Shown: positions 27,663-35,534 of the stretch, piece by piece
Layout: every line of letters begins with the position of its first letter
Numbering within the stretch: position 1 is the stretch's first letter
DNA from: Kiloniellaceae bacterium
Lineage (GTDB): Bacteria > Pseudomonadota > Alphaproteobacteria > Kiloniellales > Kiloniellaceae
Assembly: GCA_021776195.1 (NCBI GenBank)
Contig: JAJFGK010000072.1
Location: forward strand, 1-44,520
Length of the DNA: 44,520 nt
Direction of reading: 5' to 3'
Notes under the pieces: generated by a model
Databases searched by the model: none
Told to the model about the DNA's origin: nothing
The model's input: only the letters and a program-made list of their open reading frames with translations
Made by a program: the position numbers and the translations under genes

Positions 27663-29474
27663 ATGTTTACCACCCGCCCCGAGATCGTCGGCACCTTCGG
27701 CGTCGTTGCCTCGACCCATTGGCTGGCCACCGCGGCCGGCATGGCGATCCTGGAGAAGGGCGGCAACGCCTTCGACGCGGCGGTCGCCACCGGGCTCTCG
27801 CTCCACATTCTCGAGCCCGACCAGAATGGCCCCGGCGGCGACGTGCCGCTCATCCTTTACTGCGCCCAAAGCGACCAGGTGAAGGTGATCTGCGGCCAGG
27901 GCTCGGCGCCCGCGGGGGCGACGGTCGCGGCCTACCGGGATCTCGGCCTCGATGTGGTTCCGGGCATCGGCCTCCTGTCGGCGGTGGTGCCGGGATCCTT
28001 CGGCGCCTGGATGCTGCTCTTGAGCGAGTACGGCAGCCTGCCGCTCCGCGATGTCATGGCGCCCGCCATCGGCTATGCGCGTGACGGCTTCGCCGTGACG
28101 CCGCGGGTGAGCGAGGCAATTGCGACCGTGCAGACCCTGTTCGAGACCGAGTGGACCTCGTCGGCCGAAGTTTTCCTTCCCGGCGGCTCGGCGCCGGCGC
28201 CTGGCAAGCTGTTCCGCACCACGGCGGTGGCCGACACCTACGACCGCATTGTCCGCGAAGCCGAGGCCGCGGGCGGCGATCGCGAGGCGCAGATCGAGGC
28301 GGCGCGGCGCGCCTGGTACGAGGGCTTTGTCGCCGAGGCGATCGATCGTTTCAGCCGCCAGACCGAGGTCATCGACACGACCGGCCGCCGCCATCGCGGG
28401 TTCATCACCGGCGAGGATCTGGCACGCTGGCGGGCCTCGATAGAGGACCCGCTGACCTACGACTATCATGACTACAGGGTCTGCAAGACCGGACCCTGGG
28501 GGCAGGGCCCCGTGGCGCTGCAGCAGCTCGCGCTGCTCAAGGGCTTCGACCTCGCGGCCATGACACCGGCAAGCGACGAGTTCGTGCACACGGTCATCGA
28601 ATGCAGCAAGCTCGCGCTCGCCGACCGGGAGGCCTTCTACGGCGACCCGGATTTCGTCGATGTCCCCTTCGAGACGCTGCTCGGCGACGCTTACAATGCC
28701 GACCGTCGCAAGCTGGTCGGAGACATGGCGTCCCACGAGCTGAGGCCCGGCACTGTGCCCGGTCACGGCAGCCGGATCAGCATTCGGCCCAAGGGCTCGA
28801 CCTCCGGCATCGCCCATGCCGAGGCGCTCGACTTCGGCGGACCCCGCCCGCTGCAACGCCTCGAGCGCGCTATTGCCCAGGCCGGTGCGATGCAGAGCGA
28901 CACCACCCACTTCGACATCATCGACCGGCAGGGCAACATGATATCGGGCACGCCGAGCGGTGGCTGGCTAAGCGGCTCGCCGGTGGTGCCGGGGCTCGGC
29001 TTCGCGCTGTCGGCCCGCGGCCAGATGTTCAGGCTCGAAGAGGACTCGCCAAGCGTCCTGGCGCCGGGCAAGCGGCCACGCACGACCCTCACGCCGGGGC
29101 TGGCGCTCAAGAACGGCGCGCCCTACATGGTGTTCGGCACGCCGGGCGGCGACCAGCAGGACCAATGGGCGTTGCACGCCTTCCTGCGTCACGTTCACTT
29201 CGGCCTCAACCTGCAAGAAGCGATCGACGCGCCCGAGTTCCACACCCGCCATGCCCCGAGCTCGTTCTACCCGCGCGAGTGCGAACTTGGCCATCTGGCG
29301 GTCGAGCGGCGTTTCGGTGACGACACCATCGCCGCGCTCACCCAGCGCGGGCACGTGGTCGATGTCTTCGACGACTATAGTTTGGGCTACGTCACCGCGG
29401 CGACGCGCGAGGACGGCCTGCTCAAGGCCGGCGCCAGCCCGCGCTTCATGCAGTGCTACGCCGCGGGACGCTAG
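27663..29474 (+). CDS. ggt: Gamma-glutamyltransferase family protein
   Basis: This 603-aa N-terminal-nucleophile hydrolase belongs to the gamma-glutamyltransferase family, which cleaves gamma-glutamyl compounds such as glutathione or, in some branches, beta-lactam side chains. The N-terminus has the conserved GGNAFDAAVATGLSLHILEP. The autocatalytic cleavage site is DTTHFDIID with Thr414 as probable nucleophile, giving a small subunit of about 190 aa, and the SGTPSGGW loop follows. There is no signal peptide, unlike E. coli Ggt, so it should be cytosolic. Its TAG stop codon lies within the CTAG that forms the left boundary of a MITE-like element. The precise substrate is uncertain. Confidence 0.88.
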   Translation: MFTTRPEIVGTFGVVASTHWLATAAGMAILEKGGNAFDAAVATGLSLHILEPDQNGPGGDVPLILYCAQSDQVKVICGQGSAPAGATVAAYRDLGLDVVPGIGLLSAVVPGSFGAWMLLLSEYGSLPLRDVMAPAIGYARDGFAVTPRVSEAIATVQTLFETEWTSSAEVFLPGGSAPAPGKLFRTTAVADTYDRIVREAEAAGGDREAQIEAARRAWYEGFVAEAIDRFSRQTEVIDTTGRRHRGFITGEDLARWRASIEDPLTYDYHDYRVCKTGPWGQGPVALQQLALLKGFDLAAMTPASDEFVHTVIECSKLALADREAFYGDPDFVDVPFETLLGDAYNADRRKLVGDMASHELRPGTVPGHGSRISIRPKGSTSGIAHAEALDFGGPRPLQRLERAIAQAGAMQSDTTHFDIIDRQGNMISGTPSGGWLSGSPVVPGLGFALSARGQMFRLEEDSPSVLAPGKRPRTTLTPGLALKNGAPYMVFGTPGGDQQDQWALHAFLRHVHFGLNLQEAIDAPEFHTRHAPSSFYPRECELGHLAVERRFGDDTIAALTQRGHVVDVFDDYSLGYVTAATREDGLLKAGASPRFMQCYAAGR

Positions 29475-29748
29475 AGCACTTCTTTGTTACATGGAAGCAT
29501 TTGACCGGGATTATTTTGTCTTCTGGCAAGGCGCGCTTCGAAGAGCGATACGTGTATCGGTCGAGGAGCGGAACGCGGCCAGAAGGCAAAAGAACCCGGC
29601 CTTCGGTGGGTCATAGACGAACCCCCTCTCCCAATGGGGTGCGTTCCGCTGTTTGCCCGATGCTTTAGCATCGCGCCGCACAGCGCGCCTTCCCGAATGA
29701 TCGCCTATGACCCATCAAATGGTTCCATGTAACAATGAAGTGCTCTAG
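29471..29748. mobile_element. MITE-like element 1, inserted at CTAG of the ggt stop codon
   Basis: A 278-base non-coding element is bounded by 34-bp inverted repeats, 29471-29504 and 29715-29748, matching at 32 of 34 positions and each beginning CTAGAGCACTT. Inside, GGGTCATAG and CTATGACCC are also inverted, and there is a palindrome GATGCT-TT-AGCATC at 29659-29672. No transposase frame is present. The CTAG at both ends fits insertion into one CTAG with TA duplication, as known for IS630-type transposases, so a mobilised miniature element is likely. The first CTAG contains the ggt stop. Confidence 0.75.
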
Positions 29749-29762
29749 AGCCGCTGCGCGGA

Positions 29763-31292
29763 CTATGCGTTCTCGGGCTTGCCCCAGCGCACCAGGAAGA
29801 CCAGCGGCACGGCAAGCAGCGCGGTAACCCAAAAGAAGGTGAAGGCGTCGAGATATCCGATCAGGTTCGCCTGGCGCTGGGCCTCGTTGCTTAGGGCGTT
29901 GAGCTCCGCCAGGCTTTCGGTGCTCCAGTTGCCACGCACCCAGGGCAGATCGAAGGCCTCGTTGTAGGGTGAGATGTGCTCGGTGAGACCGGCATAGTTC
30001 ACCTTGGTCGCGCGGACCACCAGGGCGATTGACAGCGAGATGTGGATCGAGCTGCCGATGTTGCGCAGCAGATGGAAGAACGCCGTGCCGTCGGGCACCA
30101 GCTTGGGGTCCAGGGTCGAGAAGGCGACGATGCTGAGCGGCACCCACAGCAGGCCGACCCCCAAGCCCTGCATGGCGGCGGTCCAGAGCACATCCCAGGT
30201 CGTCACGTTGACGTCATAGCCGGTCATGATCCAACCCGAGACCGCCTGCAGGCCAAAGCCGATCAGCATTGGGATTCGCGGGTCCAGCCGGCCGGCGAAG
30301 GCCATGAAGAGAAACCCGAAGAAGGTGCCGATCCCGCGCGCCGACAGGACCAGTCCGATCACTGAATCGGGGTAACCCTGAATGTTCTGCAGCAGGCTGG
30401 GGAGCAGGGTGATAGGGGTGAAGTTCAGCATGCCGAAGATCAAGGCGATGACCAGGCTGAGGGCGAAGTTGCGGTCGCGCAGGAGCCGCGGGTTCAGAAA
30501 GGACCGCTCGGCGGTCATGCAGTGGGTCACGAAGACCCAGAGCGCGGCCATCACCAGGCCGGCCTCGATCAGGACCTCGCGCGACTGGAACCAATTGTTG
30601 CGCTCGCCGCGGTCGAGCATGAACTGGAAGGCGGCGATCGCCAGGGCCAGGGCGATGAAGCCGGTCCAGTCCATCCATTTCGGCTGGGCGCTCTCGCGGT
30701 CGTGGATGAAGGCCAGCACGCCGATCAGGGCCACCGTGGCGAAGGGCACGATCATGAAAAAGACCCAGCGCCAGTTGTAGGCCTCGCTCAGGGCGCCGCC
30801 CAGGGCCGGGGCGATGATCGGGCCCAGGATGACGCCGACGCCCCAGACGGCGGTCACCTGACCGTGCTGTCGCTTGGGAAAGGTGTCGAGCACGATGGCC
30901 TGGGACATCGGCACCAGGGGGGCGCCACAGGCGCCCTGGGCGATGCGGTAGAGCACCAGTTCCTCGACCGAGGTGGCCAGGCCGCAAAGAATCGAGGCCG
31001 CGCCGAAACCGAGCACGGCCAGGATCATCAGACGCCGCCGCCCCAGGCGCGCGGCCAGCCAGCCGGCGGTCGGCGTGACCACGGCGGTGGCCACGATATT
31101 GAAGGTCACGACCCAGGCGATCTGGTCCTGGGTCGCCGACAGCGACCCCTGCATCTGCGGCAGGGAGACGTTGGCGATGGTCACAGTCATCGCATAGAGC
31201 ATGGTAACGAAGGTCAGGGTCAGCAAAATCAGCGCGCGCTGCAGCGGCGTGTCGCTGGTCGGGTATCCGCTTGGTGCGGCCGCGTCGGTCAT
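29763..31292 (-). CDS. emrB: EmrB/QacA-type MFS drug efflux transporter (DHA2, 14 TM)
   Basis: This 509-aa inner-membrane major facilitator exports drugs or other toxic compounds using the proton gradient; with an HlyD adaptor it spans the periplasm. Features are the N-terminal TM1 motif VTIANVSLPQMQGSL, motif A-like GWLAARLGRRR, the motif C region GVILGPIIAPALGG and about 14 hydrophobic segments. The ATG at 31292 is preferred over a TTG at 31301. The emrA-like gene is upstream on the same strand but separated by 545 bases that carry a palindromic repeat and a MITE. This suggests an originally contiguous operon split by insertions. It ends 14 bases from element 1. Confidence 0.88.
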   Translation of the reverse strand: MTDAAAPSGYPTSDTPLQRALILLTLTFVTMLYAMTVTIANVSLPQMQGSLSATQDQIAWVVTFNIVATAVVTPTAGWLAARLGRRRLMILAVLGFGAASILCGLATSVEELVLYRIAQGACGAPLVPMSQAIVLDTFPKRQHGQVTAVWGVGVILGPIIAPALGGALSEAYNWRWVFFMIVPFATVALIGVLAFIHDRESAQPKWMDWTGFIALALAIAAFQFMLDRGERNNWFQSREVLIEAGLVMAALWVFVTHCMTAERSFLNPRLLRDRNFALSLVIALIFGMLNFTPITLLPSLLQNIQGYPDSVIGLVLSARGIGTFFGFLFMAFAGRLDPRIPMLIGFGLQAVSGWIMTGYDVNVTTWDVLWTAAMQGLGVGLLWVPLSIVAFSTLDPKLVPDGTAFFHLLRNIGSSIHISLSIALVVRATKVNYAGLTEHISPYNEAFDLPWVRGNWSTESLAELNALSNEAQRQANLIGYLDAFTFFWVTALLAVPLVFLVRWGKPENA

Positions 31293-31419
31293 CGCCAGCA
31301 ACGCAGTACCGGAGGCAAGCGGCCGATGTCAGTGTCGAAACCGCTCACCGCGACTAAGAGGCTGATCGAAATTGAATTCCTCAGAAACATTGGACAAGCG
31401 CCCCGCCACGCTTACTTTT

Positions 31420-31502
31420 GTCATTGCCGGGCTTGACCCGCCAATCCAGGGATTGCTTGGGCTACGCCGTTCCTGGATCCTCGGGTCGAGCCCGAGGGTG
31501 AC
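31420..31502. repeat. Palindromic intergenic repeat
   Basis: Two 31-base arms, 31420-31450 (GTCATTGCCGGGCTTGACCC...) and 31472-31502, are inverted with 23 of 31 matches around a 21-base centre. The sequence type (GTCA...CGGGC.TGACCCG...ATCCAGG) is a well-known dispersed palindrome of alphaproteobacterial intergenic DNA. As RNA it would fold into a long hairpin between emrA and emrB. Confidence 0.7.
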
Positions 31503-31572
31503 AACAAAAATGACCGGATGACTTCATCAGTCTTACGAAATCAGACAATCGGTCCGGCCAGACTTAAAACTC

Positions 31573-31841
31573 CTAGTGTGGTGGAACTGAAATAGATGGC
31601 ATACAGGATCGCTTTTCCGAATCTCTGGGTAGGAAGCGTCGCGCTGGCGATGCCAACGCATCGGCGAGCGGCGGTGACGCCCTCCAGGGTTTCGGAAAAG
31701 CGACCGAAGGCGAGCGCACAGGCGCCCCGGTCGTCGTTGCGGTCGTCTTGTGATGCTTCAGCATCATCGCGCCACCCACGCCTAGCCGGAACACCTGTGA
31801 GCCCGTCCTGCATGCCATCTATTTCAGTTCCACCACACTAG
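31573..31841. mobile_element. MITE-like element 2, inserted at CTAG of the emrA stop codon
   Basis: A 269-base element has 36-bp terminal inverted repeats, 31573-31608 and 31806-31841, with 35 of 36 matching and both starting CTAGTGTGGTGGAACTGAAA. The interior carries TGATGCT-TC-AGCATCA (31751-31766), close to the palindrome of element 1, though the terminal repeats differ. Open frames across it on both strands end in the mirrored repeat and are not genes. The right CTAG contains the TAG stop of the minus-strand emrA-like gene. Composition and structure fit a non-autonomous transposon. Confidence 0.77.
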
Positions 31842-32929
31842 GGCGTCGCCTCATTGACCCAGGCCAGGGCGGCGCGGACCGGGCCGGGCAGGTCCATTTC
31901 GACCCCGGTGTCGATCTCCACCCTGACGCTGATGCCCGCCCGCAGGGGCGGCTCGCTCTCTTGATGCTCGATCTCCAGGCGGACCGGCACGCGCTGGACC
32001 ACCTTGACCCAGTTGCCCGAGGCGTTCTGCGGCGGCAGCAGGGAGAATTCCGCGCCGGTCGCCGGGGCAATGCTGACCACCGTGGCCCGCCAGCGGTGAT
32101 CCGGATAGGCATCGATGGAGATTTCCGCCGATTGGCCGACCCGCACGTGGGTCAGGTCGGTTTCCTTCAGGTTGGCCTCGATCCAGAAGCGCGTGACGTC
32201 GACCAGGCTGAAGACCGGCTCGCCGTCCTCGATGTATTCGCCGACCTGTAGTTCGAGGTTTGACACGATCGCCCGGCTCGGCGCGATAACGGCGGAGCGG
32301 CTCAGGTCGAGCTCGGCCTGTTCCAGATCGGTCAGCGCCGCGAGGACGCGCGGATGCTGGTCGATCGGGATCGCCGGGTCGCCGCCCAAGCTGGCAAGGA
32401 CGCCCTGACTGTCCTGGCGCATGGCCTCGACCCGGTGCCGCGCCATGATCCGGTCGCGCCGGGCCTCCTCGAACTTGGCGTGCGAGAGATGGCCCTGTTT
32501 TTTAAGGTTCTCCGCGCGCTTGAACTCGCCGTCGTAGTAGGCGATCTCCGCGCGTACCGAGCTCAACTCCGCGGCCTTTTGCCGGTAAAGCGCGCGCAGG
32601 GTCTCGACTTCCTGGCGCGCCGACAGCAGGGCCGCTTTTCTCTGCCCCACGGCGATGAGAAAGCGTTCCTCGTCGAGGCGGAAGAGGAGCTGACCCGGCG
32701 CGACGATATCGTTCTCCCGCACCGCGACCTCGGCGACATGACCCGATACGTCGGTGCTGATCGCGATCTTGTCGGCCTTGATGTAGGCGTTCTCCGTGGT
32801 GACGTAGCGGGCGGTGTTGGCGATGTAGGCACCGCCAGCCAGGGCCAGGACCAGCGGTCCCAATCCCAGCAGGGTGGTCCGGCCCAGGCGGGCGACGAGG
32901 CCGCGTTTCGGGCGTGCGCCGTCAGCCAT
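31838..32929 (-). CDS. emrA: HlyD/EmrA-family efflux adaptor
   Basis: This 363-aa membrane fusion protein links the EmrB-like pump to the outer membrane. After a cytoplasmic N-terminus and one membrane segment (TTLLGLGPLVLALAGGAYI) come the biotinyl-lipoyl half motif (AISTDVSGHVAEVAVREND), a coiled-coil hairpin (about 95-190), the second lipoyl half (VIAPSRAIVSNLELQVGEYI) and beta-barrel sequences (GQSAEISIDAYPDHRWRATV), all in EmrA order. The ATG at 32929 overlaps the marR stop by 8 bases, indicating translational coupling; a GTG at 32938 is possible. The TAG stop lies in the CTAG of MITE-like element 2. Confidence 0.88.
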   Translation of the reverse strand: MADGARPKRGLVARLGRTTLLGLGPLVLALAGGAYIANTARYVTTENAYIKADKIAISTDVSGHVAEVAVRENDIVAPGQLLFRLDEERFLIAVGQRKAALLSARQEVETLRALYRQKAAELSSVRAEIAYYDGEFKRAENLKKQGHLSHAKFEEARRDRIMARHRVEAMRQDSQGVLASLGGDPAIPIDQHPRVLAALTDLEQAELDLSRSAVIAPSRAIVSNLELQVGEYIEDGEPVFSLVDVTRFWIEANLKETDLTHVRVGQSAEISIDAYPDHRWRATVVSIAPATGAEFSLLPPQNASGNWVKVVQRVPVRLEIEHQESEPPLRAGISVRVEIDTGVEMDLPGPVRAALAWVNEATP

Positions 32930-33419
32930 GGCCGGCACTCTTGGACAGGGTCTGCGCCGCGTCCTCTAAGGCCTCGTCTGCGTTTTTTTGATCGGCCATG
33001 TTGCGCTTGATCGCCATCAGCGTGGCCAGCAGGTGTTCCCGGTCCGCCGGATCGATGCCCGCGAGCGCTTCGTTCTGGGTCTTGACGGCCAGGGTCTCCA
33101 TGCGGTCGAGAACCGGTTTGGCCTTGTTGGTGAGATGCAGATGCCAGGCCCGCCGGTCGGTCGGGTCGGGGCGCCGGTCCAGCCAGCCGGTCGCCTCCAG
33201 CCGATCCACATGGCGGCCCAGGGTCACATTGTCGAGTTCCAGGATGTCGGCCAGGGCCGACTGGTTGATGCCCTGGCGCGGCGCCAGGTGGACCAGCACC
33301 CGCCATTGCGCCCGGGTCATCCCGCTGGCCCGGGCCCGGCGATCGAACCGCTTCCTCAACAGGCGCGAGACGTCGTGCAGCAGAAAACCGACTATCTGAT
33401 CGGGGTCTTGTTCGAACAT
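32922..33419 (-). CDS. MarR-family transcriptional regulator of the efflux operon
   Basis: This 165-aa winged-helix protein has the MarR core: RKRFDRRARASGMTRAQWRV, the HTH region with INQSALADILELDNVTLGRH, and the wing DRLEATGWLDRRPDPTDRRA. As first gene of marR-emrA-emrB it most likely represses the operon until a phenolic or drug ligand binds, as known for EmrR/MprA-type regulators. The start at 33419 is an ATG with a promoter-like sequence 25-50 bases upstream. The gene overlaps emrA by 8 bases. Confidence 0.9.
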   Translation of the reverse strand: MFEQDPDQIVGFLLHDVSRLLRKRFDRRARASGMTRAQWRVLVHLAPRQGINQSALADILELDNVTLGRHVDRLEATGWLDRRPDPTDRRAWHLHLTNKAKPVLDRMETLAVKTQNEALAGIDPADREHLLATLMAIKRNMADQKNADEALEDAAQTLSKSAGHG

Positions 33420-33443
33420 GTCGGCAGTTTAGTAAGCAAACGT

Positions 33444-33471
33444 ATTATCTGCTAGATCAAATATGTGTGAA
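33444..33471 (-). promoter_or_regulatory. Candidate promoter and MarR operator for the efflux operon
   Basis: On the minus strand TTCACA (33466-33471) and GATAAT (33444-33449) are separated by 16 bases and placed suitably before the marR start. The overlapping sequence TTGATCTAGCAGATAA is an imperfect inverted repeat and could be the operator. Binding is not demonstrated. Confidence 0.38.
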
Positions 33472-33590
33472 GTCAGCATTTTGTGCGGATTGAGGCGCAA
33501 ATCCCGAGGATGCAGGATGGCGAACCGCGCTTTCTCGCACCCGGCCATCCGAGACTCCGACCTGTTCGCGTGTTCCAAGGAGCGTGTGAT

Positions 33591-34124
33591 CTAGTGGCAC
33601 TTTTCCAAAATCTGATCCACGACGCGTTCAAGCGGCGCAGTAGCGTCGATCACGACACCGCACTTCGGAATATCTTCTTTTGTTGCATGCAACCGTGCAA
33701 CGAGCTCCTTTTCCTCGGGTTTTCCGCCCCAGTCAGTCCGATCCAGTGCCGCCCGCTCATCAAGTCGCCGATACAATGTGCCAAGGTCGGCGACCTCGAG
33801 AACAAAAACCCCATCAAGCGAATCAATGAAGCTGGAGAAATTTCTGGAGCCGCCGCAGAAGAAGGAAACTGCGATGCTGTGATCGGCGATCACGGATTTG
33901 ACTTTGTCTAAATCCCAAAGCAGGTGCGCGTGCTGCCATAGGGTTTTATCCATCTCGCTCTCATGGGCAGGTTCGACCAACGGCTCCCCGGTCTTCGGAT
34001 CGCCCCGACATTTCAACTCCCGATCGCCGTGAATAACGTGGTAACCGCGCCGCCGTAGTTCTTCAGCCACCGTGGTTTTACCGGTTCCAGAAACGCCTTC
34101 GATCAAATAGTTCTTAAGGCCCAT
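33591..34124 (-). CDS. P-loop nucleoside/nucleotide kinase-like protein
   Basis: This 177-aa cytosolic protein has a Walker A loop GVSGTGKTT (residues about 10-18) near the N-terminus, then HGDRELKCRGDP and a central VKSVIADHSIAVSFFCGG strand, ending with a lid-like RRLDERAALDRTDW. The layout fits the adenylate/shikimate-kinase-like P-loop fold and small AAA_18-type kinases; the phosphate acceptor is unknown. Its codons look less GC-rich than the neighbours, so it may have been acquired. It is transcribed alone between the efflux operon and the NTF2-like gene. No strong ribosome binding site is seen at the ATG. Confidence 0.72.
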   Translation of the reverse strand: MGLKNYLIEGVSGTGKTTVAEELRRRGYHVIHGDRELKCRGDPKTGEPLVEPAHESEMDKTLWQHAHLLWDLDKVKSVIADHSIAVSFFCGGSRNFSSFIDSLDGVFVLEVADLGTLYRRLDERAALDRTDWGGKPEEKELVARLHATKEDIPKCGVVIDATAPLERVVDQILEKCH

Positions 34125-34389
34125 GCTTTTGCTGTTAGCAAAAAAGTACCTCGCCGAGAAGTCGCCAGAACCGCAGGCTCAAGTCCGTTGCGGAAGCCGG
34201 GCGGCGTTTAGATCGCCTTGCCATGGGTGGGACCGGCCCGGCTCGGGCGCCGATGGTCTCCAAGGCGAAGCCTTGAGCCTGTGGCCAGGCCGGGCCTTCG
34301 TGTGGCTTGGGCGGTCCAGTCTGTCGGCACCTTGCGTCCCGATAAGCGGTTCATGTACTTTCTTTCCAGCCACACAAGGGAGAACGACC

Positions 34390-34794
34390 ATGGACGCCAG
34401 CTATGCTGAGATCGTGAAGGTGTTGCAGGACTACTTCGACGGCTTTTATGCGAGCGACGTGGAGAAACTGAAGGGTGTTTTTCATCCCAACTGCCACCTC
34501 TTGAGTTCCACCGCGGGGCCGCTGGCAGACGACGACATGGATGCGGTCTATGCCCGGGTCGCCGGTCGCACGGCACCGGCGTCGGAAAACCAGAAGAGGC
34601 TCGACCGCGTGGTCTCGATTGACAAATCCGGGCCGGAAGCCGCCCTCGCCAAGGTGGAGATCGCCATTGGGCCGAGGCTCTACACCGACTATCTGAATTT
34701 TCTGCAGATCGACGGGCGCTGGCAGATCATCTCGAAGATCTACACCTATGTGCCAATCGAGGTGGAGACGGCGCAGTCGCAGGCGGCCGAATAG
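34390..34794 (+). CDS. NTF2-like (lumazine-binding type) protein
   Basis: This 134-aa protein has the NTF2-like cone fold of the putative lumazine-binding group: helix YAEIVKVLQDYFDGFYASD, the HPNCHLLS strand, RVVSIDKSGPEAALAKVEI, and terminal strands LYTDYLNFLQIDGRWQIISK. Proteins of this class bind small ligands or act as weak enzymes; no catalytic residues can be assigned. The ATG at 34390 follows AAGGGAG. It is monocistronic and converges with the cupin gene. Confidence 0.8.
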   Translation: MDASYAEIVKVLQDYFDGFYASDVEKLKGVFHPNCHLLSSTAGPLADDDMDAVYARVAGRTAPASENQKRLDRVVSIDKSGPEAALAKVEIAIGPRLYTDYLNFLQIDGRWQIISKIYTYVPIEVETAQSQAAE

Positions 34795-34904
34795 CCGAAA
34801 CCCGGCGCCGTTGTCGCTGTCGCCCTCGGTGTCCTTGTTGACCTCTATGCTGGACAGGCCTCGGAAATACGGCTTCCGCGGCGCTCTCGAGATTTGAGCA
34901 TTGC

Positions 34905-35528
34905 TCAGGCGAAGGTCGATTTCTCGCGCAGATCGCCCGCCTGCCAGACGTACAGCACGGCCAAGGGCTGCTGCCGGGTGCGAAAGCCGTGCGTTCGCAG
35001 CGAGGGGACGAAGACGGCGTCGCCTGCCTGACGGGTCTCGACCAGGGCCGCTTCGCCGTCCCCGAAATGGAACTCGGCGCTGCCGCCCAACAGGACATAG
35101 ACCTCTTCGGCCGCGTGCCGGTGCGCCGGATAGTCGATCCCCGGGCCCCAGACGCCAATCCCTGCTCGAACGCGCGAGCTGAGGAAGGGGCCGTGACGGC
35201 CGATAACCTCGGCAAAACCATAGCCGGCCAGCATATCTTCGCCGACCAGGCCGTCGGACTTCGAGTAGCTTTGCTCCCACCTGCGCGACGATTTCTCTCG
35301 ATCGAACAGATCCGCAAGACCGTGAGTCTCCGGGGTCGTGGAGGAAAGCGCCGAGGCCAGGATATCGGCGGCGGGCAGGTGCGCCGGGGCGACCGCGGTC
35401 CATTGATCGCCCCAACCGGCGACCCCGTCCTTGAAGTGTTGGACGGCGCTATGACCATGGGTTGCGACGAAGGCCTGTATGGCATCGAGCAGACGCTCAT
35501 CGGCCCGCCTGTCCGATTCCCCGGACAT
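34905..35528 (-). CDS. DMSP-lyase-family-like cupin protein
   Basis: This 207-aa protein has an N-terminal helical part (1-100) and a C-terminal single cupin barrel. The metal-binding set is visible: His136, His138, Glu142 and Tyr144 in HRHAAEEVY, and His180 in RTHGFRT, the pattern found in the DddL-type dimethylsulfoniopropionate lyase family. That family also contains members with other or unknown activities, so DMSP cleavage is only a possibility. The gene starts 6 bases after the stop of the class II aldolase gene, so it is the second gene of a two-gene operon, and the pairing suggests a joint role in carbohydrate or C3 acid metabolism. Confidence 0.72.
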   Translation of the reverse strand: MSGESDRRADERLLDAIQAFVATHGHSAVQHFKDGVAGWGDQWTAVAPAHLPAADILASALSSTTPETHGLADLFDREKSSRRWEQSYSKSDGLVGEDMLAGYGFAEVIGRHGPFLSSRVRAGIGVWGPGIDYPAHRHAAEEVYVLLGGSAEFHFGDGEAALVETRQAGDAVFVPSLRTHGFRTRQQPLAVLYVWQAGDLREKSTFA

Positions 35529-35534
35529 GCGCGC

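Noticed and set aside
27432..28910. Minus-strand open frame of 492 codons across ggt
   Set aside because: Shadow of the gamma-glutamyltransferase gene.
31420..31502. CRISPR repeat or riboswitch
   Set aside because: Only one palindrome with imperfect arms and no repeat-spacer series or ligand-core motif; it fits a dispersed intergenic palindrome.
31541..31841. Open frames on both strands within MITE-like element 2
   Set aside because: They end in the same mirrored peptide because they read the terminal inverted repeats; not genes.
34905..35528. Firm naming of the cupin as DMSP lyase DddL
   Set aside because: The metal-binding motif is shared by many cupins, and the aldolase partner suggests another substrate.
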